This document shows positions 23,505 to 30,533 of a stretch of DNA of 64,000 bases, one piece after another. Position numbers and translations under genes: made by a program. Position 1 is the stretch's first letter. Each line of letters begins with the position of its first letter. The notes under the pieces were generated by a model. The model searched no databases and had not been told where the DNA came from. It was given only the letters and a program-made list of their open reading frames with translations. The DNA is from Clostridia bacterium. Lineage in GTDB: Bacteria > Bacillota > Clostridia > Oscillospirales > CAG-272. The stretch lies in assembly GCA_017501225.1 (NCBI GenBank), contig JAFVXH010000010.1, forward strand, positions 1 through 64,000, written 5' to 3'.

Positions 23505-25805
23505 TTATTTGTTGAATTTTTCCAGATCGTTCTTGCGGATCTCGACGCGTCTTACCTTGCCGCTGATGGTCTTGGGAAGCTCGTCGACGAATTCCACGAT
23601 TCGGGGGTACTTGTAGGGCGCGGTGTGCGTCTTGACGTACTCCTGAATTTCCTTTTTGAGCGCGTCGGTTCCAACCTTGCCCTTGACCAGCACTACGGTC
23701 GCCTTGACGATCTGTCCGCGTACCTCGTCGGGAACGGGCGTCACCGCGCATTCCAGGACGTACGGAAGCTCCATGATCACGCTCTCGATCTCAAAGGGAC
23801 CGATGCGGTAGCCCGAGGACTTGATCACGTCGTCAATGCGTCCGACGTACCAGAGATAGCCGTCCTCGTCCATGGTTGCCTGATCCCCCGTATGGTAATA
23901 TCCGTCATGCCATGCGTCGTGCGTCTTTTCCTCGTCCAGATAGTAACCGATGAACAGTCCGCAGGGAACGCTGTCCTTGGTGCGGATGCAGATCTCACCC
24001 GTGTCACCCATCTTGCATTCGTTTCCGTCGGGATCGAGGAGCACCACGTCGTACAGCGGCGAGGGCTTACCCATCGAGCCGAGCTTCGGCGTAGAGCCTA
24101 CAAAGTTTGCGATGGAAAGCGTGGTTTCGGTCTGACCGAAGCCCTCCATGATGGTAATACCCGTTGCCTTCTTGAACTGATTGAACACCTCGGGGTTGAG
24201 TGCCTCGCCCGCGGTGGTCGCGTACTCGATGGAAGAAAGGTCATACTTCGAGAGATCCTCCTTGATAAAGAAGCGATACATCGTGGGAGGCGCGCAGAAG
24301 GTGGTGATGTGATATTTTGCGAACATCGGCAGAATATCCTCGGAGCGGAAGCGGTCGAAGTCATAAGTAAAGGTCGCCGCCTCGCACAGCCACTGTCCGT
24401 AAAGCTTGCCCCAGAGTGCCTTGCCCCATCCGGTATCCGAAATGGTAAAGTGCAATCCGCCCGGCTTTACGTTGTGCCAGTGCTTTGCCGTGGGATAGTG
24501 ACCGAGCGCGTACTTGTAGGAATGCGTCGCGATACGGGGATATCCCGTCGTTCCCGACGTAAAGAGCATCAGCATCGGATCATCTCCGCAGGGAGAGGAT
24601 GCGGTGCGATCGTAGTGCGTGCTGAAGCGCTCCATCTCGACGTTGAAATCGTTCCACCCCTCTCGCTTTCCACCGACCAGGATCTTGAGGAGCCCCGGGA
24701 AGCCTTTCGCCGCCTTTTCCGCCTCGCCCGCCACGTCGCCGTCTGCGGTACAGACGATCGCCTTGACACCCGCCGCGCGGTATCTGTAATCAAAGTCGTG
24801 CTCGACAAGCTGATTGGTCGCGGGGATGGCGATCGCGCCGATCTTGTGCAGTGCCAGCATGCAGAACCAGAACTGGTAGTGACGCTTGAGCACAAGCATG
24901 ACGGTATCTCCGCGACGGATGCCGAGGGATTCGAAATAATTTGCGGTCTTTGCCGAGTATTTTTTCATCTCGCCAAAGGTAAATCTGCGGTCGCTCTTAT
25001 CGTTTGCCACCCACAGCATAGCGAGCTTATCGGGTGTCTTTTCCGCGATCGCATCCACGCAGTCGAACGCGAAGTTGAACTTGTCCGCGTTTTTGAACGT
25101 GATTCCGTTGAAGACTCCGTTTTCGTCATAAGAGGACTCGACGAAGCTGTCCGCAACCGTCTTGACCTCTGCTTCCTTCTCTTGGAGCTTGGCGGCAACG
25201 TACGGAGCCTCGGGATATTCCTCACTGACCAGACCGTCCTGCGGATTGAGTACCACGGCGTGGAATTCGCAGCCTCCCTCGCTGACGGCGATCATGCCGT
25301 GCGGGATCAGGCTGTTGTAGAAAATGGAATCACCCTCGTGCAAAATATCCACGTGGCTTCCGACCTGCACCTTCAGAGATCCCTTGACGATGACGTCAAA
25401 TTCCTGTCCGTTGTGGGAATTGAGCTTCATCGGAGCGTTCTGCTCCTCGGGGATGTACGGGAACTTGACCAGGAAAGGCTCGGCGAGCTTGTCCTTGAAT
25501 TTGGGTGCTAAGTTGTTATACTCCACACCGTGCTGCTTTAAGATCTTAAGGCCCTCGCCGCGTCTTGTGATCGCAAAGGAGGTAAGAGTTGTGCTTCGTC
25601 CCTCCAAAAGATCGACGACCTCGACGTCGCACGCCTTTGCGCATTTGTAGATAAAGGTAAAGCTGAAGTCAGTCTCGCCCTGCTCTAAGAGCAGATAGTC
25701 CTCAACCGACACGCCCGTCAGCTTTGCAAGCTCGTCCGGACTGTACCCCTTTGCCTCACGCAGATCCTTGATTCTGCCCGCTACCTCTTTCAAACTGTAA
25801 TCCAT
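23505..25805 (-). CDS. XRE-cupin-acyl-CoA ligase fusion
   Basis: 766 residues, three parts. About 1-65 is an XRE helix-turn-helix (GRIKDLREAKGYSPDELAKL). About 95-190 is a cupin_2 barrel (FDVIVKGSLKVQVGSHVDIL, GDSIFYNSLIPHGM). About 215-766 is an AMP-forming acyl-CoA synthetase of the medium/branched-chain (ACSM-like) type: TSGTTGYPRIATH P-loop, YATTAGEAL, GFGQTETT, YHTGDQ, GRIDDVIKSSGYRIGPFEIE, and the catalytic lysine in PKTISGKVRR. HTH-cupin pairs usually make a repressor that senses a small ligand, so this enzyme may regulate DNA. It is controlled by its own T-box with a specifier I read as AUC (Ile), pointing to 2-methylbutyrate or a similar branched acid. Confidence 0.88.
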   Translation of the reverse strand: MDYSLKEVAGRIKDLREAKGYSPDELAKLTGVSVEDYLLLEQGETDFSFTFIYKCAKACDVEVVDLLEGRSTTLTSFAITRRGEGLKILKQHGVEYNNLAPKFKDKLAEPFLVKFPYIPEEQNAPMKLNSHNGQEFDVIVKGSLKVQVGSHVDILHEGDSIFYNSLIPHGMIAVSEGGCEFHAVVLNPQDGLVSEEYPEAPYVAAKLQEKEAEVKTVADSFVESSYDENGVFNGITFKNADKFNFAFDCVDAIAEKTPDKLAMLWVANDKSDRRFTFGEMKKYSAKTANYFESLGIRRGDTVMLVLKRHYQFWFCMLALHKIGAIAIPATNQLVEHDFDYRYRAAGVKAIVCTADGDVAGEAEKAAKGFPGLLKILVGGKREGWNDFNVEMERFSTHYDRTASSPCGDDPMLMLFTSGTTGYPRIATHSYKYALGHYPTAKHWHNVKPGGLHFTISDTGWGKALWGKLYGQWLCEAATFTYDFDRFRSEDILPMFAKYHITTFCAPPTMYRFFIKEDLSKYDLSSIEYATTAGEALNPEVFNQFKKATGITIMEGFGQTETTLSIANFVGSTPKLGSMGKPSPLYDVVLLDPDGNECKMGDTGEICIRTKDSVPCGLFIGYYLDEEKTHDAWHDGYYHTGDQATMDEDGYLWYVGRIDDVIKSSGYRIGPFEIESVIMELPYVLECAVTPVPDEVRGQIVKATVVLVKGKVGTDALKKEIQEYVKTHTAPYKYPRIVEFVDELPKTISGKVRRVEIRKNDLEKFNK

Positions 25806-25860
25806 TGTGTTTCTCCTTTCATCCCTTACGTTGGAAAATGGTTACAAATCTGAATATAAC

Positions 25861-26145
25861 AAAAAACTCGCCTCAAAGAAGGTTCTTTGAGACGAGTTTA
25901 TCACCCGCGGTACCACTCAAATTACGGAAAATTTTCCGTCACTTTCCGGGCTCTGACAAGCCCTTTGCCTTTACGCAGCAATACGGAAGGAGTCTACTAA
26001 GGCTCTCGCCCGTTCGGTCCTTCGACTCAGAAGCGATAGGTCACAAGGAATGCCCCGCTGTTGTCTTTCACCGCCCGACAACTCTCTGCAAACGCGATAT
26101 TCCGACCCTCTTCATCACAGTCGTTTTTTGTGATATTCAAATTTA
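25861..26145 (-). promoter_or_regulatory. T-box leader, specifier read as AUC (Ile)
   Basis: A complete T-box on the minus strand. It has a stem I with AGAGAG and GAAAGAC loops, a proposed specifier codon AUC (26037-26035) one base before the CUUC strand of the lower stem, and the T-box bulge TGGTACCGCGG (from 25915), whose UGGU would pair with a tRNA ending ACCA. It closes with a terminator, CTCGTCTCAAAG pairing with CTTTGAGGCGAG plus T6 (25861-25894). Uncharged tRNA would favour the antiterminator and so ligase expression. The leader call is firm; the codon is my best alignment. Confidence 0.9.
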
Positions 26146-26150
26146 CTCGA

Positions 26151-26179
26151 ATTATAGCACCAAAAAATCGATTTGTCAA
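26151..26179 (-). promoter_or_regulatory. Promoter of the Ile-type T-box unit
   Basis: TTGACA (26174-26179) and TATAAT (26151-26156), 17-base spacer, both perfect. It makes the fusion ligase a separate unit from paaK. Confidence 0.88.
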
Positions 26180-26204
26180 TACCTTTTTTGAATTTTTTTC
26201 AACC

Positions 26205-26636
26205 TCAAAGCTTGTTGATATCCGCCTCGGAGATCATATGGAAGCCTGCGGCCGTAAGTGTTGCCTCTGCAACGGCGTTATCCTCCACCCGAAGAACGAC
26301 GTACGCGTGCTTCTCGGTGCGCGCCATAAACGCGTAGAGATACTCCACGTTGATGCCCGCGCGATCCAGGACAGCGAGTGCCTCGGTCAGCTTACCGGGA
26401 GCATCCCCGATCTTGACGCCGACGACGTCGATCACCTTGATCAGATATCCGTTCTCGGAAAGCACGCGCTCTGCGGTCTTCTCATCGTTGACGATCAGGC
26501 GCAGAATTCCGAAATCCTGCGTTTCCGCAATGGAAAGTGCGCGCAGGTTGATATTGTTTTTTGCAAGGATATCGGTCACCGATACGACCGTTCCCTTCTG
26601 ATTCTGAACGAAAACCGTAAGTTGCTTGATTGCCAT
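26205..26636 (-). CDS. Tandem ACT-domain protein
   Basis: 143 residues made of two ACT domains (about 5-70 and 75-140): LTVFVQNQKGTVVSVTDILAKNNIN opens the first and VVGVKIGDAPGKLTEALAVLDRAGIN the second. ACT domains bind amino acids and control enzymes allosterically. This ACT-ACT protein regularly accompanies paaK in anaerobes and is likely a phenylalanine or aromatic sensor for it. It begins 15 bases after paaK, with AAAGGAGC ahead of the ATG. Confidence 0.9.
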   Translation of the reverse strand: MAIKQLTVFVQNQKGTVVSVTDILAKNNINLRALSIAETQDFGILRLIVNDEKTAERVLSENGYLIKVIDVVGVKIGDAPGKLTEALAVLDRAGINVEYLYAFMARTEKHAYVVLRVEDNAVAEATLTAAGFHMISEADINKL

Positions 26637-26651
26637 GGTGTTGCTCCTTTC

Positions 26652-27959
26652 TTATATCAGCTTCCGCTTGTCGATCACGCGTTTTGCCTTGCCCTCGCTT
26701 CGCTCAATGGTCTTGGGGGGCACGAGATGCACTGCGGGATTGATGCCAAGCATGGTCTTGATCGCGCCCGCCAAGGATCTTTCCATCGCCATGATCTCGC
26801 TCACCTTATCCGTAAAGCGCTCGGGCGTCATCTCGACGTTGACGTCGAAGGTGTCGTTGTTCTTAACTCTGTCCACCACGATCTGATAGTTGGGCTCGTA
26901 TCCCTCCTTGAGAAGGACGGCTTCGATCTGGCTCGGGAAAACGTTGACACCGCGAATGATGAGCATATCGTCGGTTCTTCCCATGGGCTTTGCCATCTTG
27001 ATCAGCGTTCTTCCGCAGGAGCACTTCTTGCGGGAAAGCACGCAGATATCACGGGTGCGGTAACGCAGAAGCGGGAACGCCTCCTTATCTAAGGAGGTGA
27101 ACACAAGCTCACCGCGGCTTCCCTCGGGAAGGACCTCGCCCGTGTCGGGATCGATGATCTCTGCGAAGAAGTGATCCTCGTTTACGTGCATGCCCGACTG
27201 CTCACAGCACTCAAACGCAACACCGGGGCCGCTGGTTTCGGTCAGTCCGTAAATATCGTATGCCTTGATTCCAAGCGTTTCCTCAATCCCCTTACGCATC
27301 TCCTCCGTCCAGGGCTCGGCACCGAAGATTCCCGCCTTTAAGGGAATATCCTGGGGCTTGTAGCCAAGCTCCTTGAGGCTCTCTCCAAGATATGCCGCGT
27401 AGGAGGGCGTGCAGCAGAGAATGGTCGCACCGAGATCGGTCATGAACTGGATCTGACGCTCGGTGTTTCCCGAGGAGAGCGGCAGCGTCAGACACCCGAC
27501 CTTGTGAGAGCCGCCGTTGAGTCCGGGGCCGCCCGTGAACAGACCGTAGCCGTACGCGACCTGACAAACGTCCTTTTTCGTTCCGCCGACCGCCGTGATG
27601 GCGCGGGCGCAGCAATCCTCCCACAAATCAATATCCTTTTGCGTATAGAAGGCAACGACGCGGCGTCCCGTCGTTCCCGACGTGGATTGGATACGAACAC
27701 AATCCTCCAGAGGCTTTGCAAGAAGCCCGTAAGGATAAGCGTCGCGGAGATCCGCCTTGCTCAAAAACGGCAGCTTGTAGAGATCGTCAATGCTCTGAAC
27801 GTCATCGGGGCTGACGCCCTTTCGATCCATCAGATCCCGGTAGTAGGGGACGTTCTCGTACACGTGCCTTACCTGCTTGACCAGCTTTTCCGATTGCAGC
27901 GCCTTCATCTGCTCTCTCGGCATGGTTTCGATTTCCTTTTGGTAGTAGTTTTGTGCCAT
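26652..27959 (-). CDS. paaK: Phenylacetate-CoA ligase
   Basis: 435 residues, typical PaaK length. Activates phenylacetate (or a related aryl acid) with ATP and CoA. Motifs are QSTSGTTGRRVVAFYT (ATP loop), YGLTETSGPGVAFECC, GELVFTSLDKEAFPLLRYRTRD and GRTDDMLIIRGVNVFPSQIE. CSCGRTL just before the last motif matches the metal-binding Cys patch common in PaaK. I chose the ATG at 27959 (AAAGGGTG ahead) over the in-frame GTG inside that site. A T-box with a UUC (Phe) specifier precedes it, so it is induced by phenylalanine shortage, which fits synthesis of Phe from phenylacetate rather than breakdown. Confidence 0.93.
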   Translation of the reverse strand: MAQNYYQKEIETMPREQMKALQSEKLVKQVRHVYENVPYYRDLMDRKGVSPDDVQSIDDLYKLPFLSKADLRDAYPYGLLAKPLEDCVRIQSTSGTTGRRVVAFYTQKDIDLWEDCCARAITAVGGTKKDVCQVAYGYGLFTGGPGLNGGSHKVGCLTLPLSSGNTERQIQFMTDLGATILCCTPSYAAYLGESLKELGYKPQDIPLKAGIFGAEPWTEEMRKGIEETLGIKAYDIYGLTETSGPGVAFECCEQSGMHVNEDHFFAEIIDPDTGEVLPEGSRGELVFTSLDKEAFPLLRYRTRDICVLSRKKCSCGRTLIKMAKPMGRTDDMLIIRGVNVFPSQIEAVLLKEGYEPNYQIVVDRVKNNDTFDVNVEMTPERFTDKVSEIMAMERSLAGAIKTMLGINPAVHLVPPKTIERSEGKAKRVIDKRKLI

Positions 27960-28012
27960 TTGTTTCACCCTTTCTTTTGGTTTGCGTTTTGCTCGGAGTG
28001 TGGGGGCAAAAC

Positions 28013-28291
28013 AAAAACGCCCTCTGCATTCCGAAAAGGATACAGAGGACGAGAATTGATTCCCGTGGTACCACCTCAGTTCGCCGCCACCTCACGGTCA
28101 CGGCCTTTTCAGGTACTGGCATACCTTAGTCCTGTAACGGGAACACCCGTTGCGTCCTACTACGGATCTCTCCGATTCAGCGCACTGCTAACAGAATGAA
28201 TTCGAGAAGGACGTCCCCTTTGCCTCGCACCGACCGGCAACTCTCTCCAGGCTCGTTCCAACCTACTGGTTTCTGCTCCCTGCATTTGTTG
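28013..28291 (-). promoter_or_regulatory. T-box leader, specifier UUC (Phe)
   Basis: Stem I carries GGAGAGAGUUGCC-type and GUGCGAGGC loops; the specifier is in CGAA-UUC-A-UUCUG (UUC at 28200-28198, followed by the usual purine). The T-box bulge GGTGGTACCACGG lies near 28076-28064. The terminator is CCTCTGTATCC pairing with GGAATGCAGAGG, then GCGTTTTTG (28013-28047). The UGGU bulge fits the A discriminator of tRNA-Phe. Confidence 0.92.
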
Positions 28292-28296
28292 TGCGT

Positions 28297-28325
28297 ATTA
28301 TACCACCATTGTGCGCGTCTGTCAA
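28297..28325 (-). promoter_or_regulatory. Promoter of the Phe T-box unit
   Basis: TTGACA (28320-28325) and TATAAT (28297-28302), 17-base spacer. From here to 28430 I see nothing else. Confidence 0.88.
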
Positions 28326-28430
28326 TAGGTTTTTCGAATTTTTTTCGACTATTTTCGGAGCATCCCCACCCTATTGACCGCGATGCAACGCGCCTTACGG
28401 AGCGTTTGTCTGCGTGGAAAAAGAAAACTC

Positions 28431-28994
28431 TCATCTCCGCTTTCGACGAAACGCGAGAAAGCTCTCGATATGATCGATCACGAACCTTTGGGCATTGAGA
28501 TCCAGCGCGTTGGCGATACGGCTTCCGCGAGCATCCGTACAAACGATCTGCACAATTCCGATTTCCATCCCTTCCACCGTGGGATTTGCGATGCCGTGCG
28601 CGTTCTCGGATTCGCGAAGCAGACCCAGATGAGTCAACCAAAGCGGCAGGCGGGCGCGTGAGATCCGCTTTACCTTTGACAGATCAACAAGCGCTTCCAG
28701 CCTCCGGCAAAACGCGCTAAGGGTGATGGGCTCCTCGGAGTATTGGAAATCCTTCAATTGCTCCCTCGTGATCTTAAAAGGCTTTCGCTTGGGTTGTTTT
28801 TGTTTTGCCTCTCTCCGCTTTTCGTTTTCCACAATCTGCCCCAAAACCTCGGATACGTAAGAAAAGCAGCGCGACAAACGCTCGTTTGCGGCAAGATCCC
28901 CCTCGGGGATGGGTGTGCCGTCCAATGGATTGACACCGTTTGCCAGCTGATTCAGAAAAGCTCCGGCATATGCGATTTTTTCCAGCTCCGTCAT
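28431..28994 (-). CDS. Conserved hypothetical protein
   Basis: 187 residues, basic, soluble. It starts MTELEKIAYAGAFLNQLANG and then NPLDGTPIPEGDLAANERLSRCFSYVSEVL; this opening recurs in many Clostridia proteins of unknown function. The middle (KQKQPKRKPFKITREQLKDF) is highly charged, and the end (SRIANALDLNAQRFVIDHIESF) looks like a compact alpha/beta domain. A nucleic-acid-related role would fit the basic linker but is not shown. I use the ATG after GGAGGGG rather than the much longer open frame upstream. Confidence 0.65.
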   Translation of the reverse strand: MTELEKIAYAGAFLNQLANGVNPLDGTPIPEGDLAANERLSRCFSYVSEVLGQIVENEKRREAKQKQPKRKPFKITREQLKDFQYSEEPITLSAFCRRLEALVDLSKVKRISRARLPLWLTHLGLLRESENAHGIANPTVEGMEIGIVQIVCTDARGSRIANALDLNAQRFVIDHIESFLAFRRKRR

Positions 28995-29031
28995 ATTCTT
29001 CCCCTCCGCTTTCGTCTGTAGTGTTACATTC

Positions 29032-29060
29032 ATTATAGCAAACGTGGATTTCGGTGTCAA
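29032..29060 (-). promoter_or_regulatory. Promoter for the 28994 gene
   Basis: TTGACA (29055-29060) and TATAAT (29032-29037), 17-base spacer. Confidence 0.8.
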
Positions 29061-29121
29061 TGGATTCCGAATAACTTCTTTGCAGCCTCCATATACTATA
29101 CCATCAAAGGGAGGCGAGAAA

Positions 29122-29646
29122 ATGAAACGATCGGTAGGACTTTGGCAGCTGATGGGCTTTGCCGTCACCTCCTTTGCAGGAACACTCCTGCATTTTTTAT
29201 ACGAATGGCTCGGGAAGTCCCCGTGGATCGCGCCCCTCTCGGGCGTCAACGAATCGACCTGGGAGCATATGAAGCTTCTCTTTTGGCCGATGCTGTTCTT
29301 TGCTGTCGTGCAAAGCTTTTTCTTCCGTGACTGCAAAGCCTTTTGGTGCATCAAGCTGCGCGGGATCACGCTCGGTCTTGCGCTCATTCCCGTGCTGTTC
29401 TACACCTACAACGGCGTGATCGGAAAATCCCCCGACTGGATCAACATCGCAATCTTTTTCCTCTCGGCTGCTGCCTCCTATCTCTATGAAACGCGGCTTC
29501 TTCGCCGCGAAACGGCAGGATGCCGTCACCCCCGTCTTGCTCGGGCGGTGCTTTGCATCATCGCCGTTTTGTTCGTCGTATTCACCTTTGCGACGCCTCG
29601 GATGGGGATTTTTGCAGATCCGCTGACGGGAGCCTACGGAATATAA
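29122..29646 (+). CDS. DUF6512-type membrane protein
   Basis: 174 residues with about five membrane helices. The stretch FAGTLLHFLYEWLGKSPWIAP followed by GVNESTWEHMKLLFWPM is the signature of the DUF6512 family of gut Firmicutes. Function is unknown. AGGGAGGCG precedes the ATG. It reads divergently from the 28994 gene and ends at a terminator shared with pcp. Confidence 0.8.
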   Translation: MKRSVGLWQLMGFAVTSFAGTLLHFLYEWLGKSPWIAPLSGVNESTWEHMKLLFWPMLFFAVVQSFFFRDCKAFWCIKLRGITLGLALIPVLFYTYNGVIGKSPDWINIAIFFLSAAASYLYETRLLRRETAGCRHPRLARAVLCIIAVLFVVFTFATPRMGIFADPLTGAYGI

Positions 29647-29651
29647 AAACC

Positions 29652-29684
29652 GACCGATGAGGATGATACCTCATCGGTCTTTTT
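29652..29684. terminator. Bidirectional terminator
   Basis: GACCGATGAGG (29652-29662) and CCTCATCGGTC (29669-29679), T5 on the right and A-rich DNA on the left; serves DUF6512 and pcp. Confidence 0.88.
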
Positions 29685-29689
29685 GCAAT

Positions 29690-30280
29690 TTATTGCGCAT
29701 CCATGCTCTCGATCGCGGCGCAAAGCCCCGCAAGGATCGAATCCATTTCCATACAAGGCTCCTTGCCTTGCTCCTTTGTGTACGGGACGTGGATAAACCC
29801 GACCCGCGTTTTCTTTCCCCGAAAACGTGCAAGCAGTGTATAGAGCAGATCGTTACAGACGTACGCGCCCGCGGAATAAGACAGCCCCGCCTTGATTCCC
29901 AAGGCGCTGATCGCCTCCGCCATTTTGCGAACGGGCAGCGTTGAAAAGTACGCGTCGGGCGCGCTCTCCATGATTCTCTCATCCTGCGGCTGTGCTCCGC
30001 TGTTATCGGCAATGCGCGCATGTCGCAGATTGATCGCCACAAGCTCGGGGGTGATCTGATCTCTGCCCCCTGCCTGACCGACGCAAAGAATCACGTCGGG
30101 ATCTATCCCCTCCGCCGCCGCGATCACCTTTTGTGCTGCCTCCCCGAACACCACGGGAAGGAGGAGCCTTGTAAGGGCATATCCGCCGAGCGTATCGGGC
30201 AATCGGGAAACCGCCTCCCACGAGGGGTTGATCTCCTCACCCCCAAAGGGCTCAAAGCCCGTGATCAAAAGCTTTTTCAT
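29690..30280 (-). CDS. pcp: Pyroglutamyl-peptidase I
   Basis: 196 residues, cysteine peptidase of family C15 that removes amino-terminal pyroglutamate from peptides. It opens LLITGFEPFGGEEINPSWEA, has the catalytic Glu region VGQAGGRDQITPELVAINL, the nucleophile Cys in SAGAYVCNDLLY, and the His in GFIHVPYTKEQ. I start at ATG 30280 (GGGAGGTAAGG ahead). Cytoplasmic. Confidence 0.95.
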   Translation of the reverse strand: MKKLLITGFEPFGGEEINPSWEAVSRLPDTLGGYALTRLLLPVVFGEAAQKVIAAAEGIDPDVILCVGQAGGRDQITPELVAINLRHARIADNSGAQPQDERIMESAPDAYFSTLPVRKMAEAISALGIKAGLSYSAGAYVCNDLLYTLLARFRGKKTRVGFIHVPYTKEQGKEPCMEMDSILAGLCAAIESMDAQ

Positions 30281-30319
30281 ATCCTTACCTCCCACATGCT
30301 CGTCAGCCCTTGTACAACC

Positions 30320-30348
30320 ATTATACCATATTTTTTGAAGCTTTGCAA
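30320..30348 (-). promoter_or_regulatory. Promoter for pcp
   Basis: TTGCAA (30343-30348) and TATAAT (30320-30325), 17-base spacer. Confidence 0.75.
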
Positions 30349-30453
30349 CCTGTGTGAGCAAAGGGATTGCCATCTTTTGCAGGCAAAAAAGAGCGCCAAC
30401 CCTGAAAATCCCGTCATTTTTTTGCAAAATATTACGTCTATGCATAATTTTTC

Positions 30454-30482
30454 TTGACTTTACGATCAATCAATGTTATAAT
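30454..30482 (+). promoter_or_regulatory. Promoter for the GH3 gene
   Basis: TTGACT (30454-30459) and TATAAT (30477-30482), 17-base spacer. Confidence 0.82.
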
Positions 30483-30533
30483 GTCAGCGGTAAGATTACT
30501 ATATTATCTATTAAATCTTTAGGAGGTCAACTC

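Noticed and set aside
23331..25511. Plus-strand open frame of 726 codons
   Set aside because: Antisense shadow of the HTH-cupin-ligase gene, whose motifs and T-box fix the true strand.
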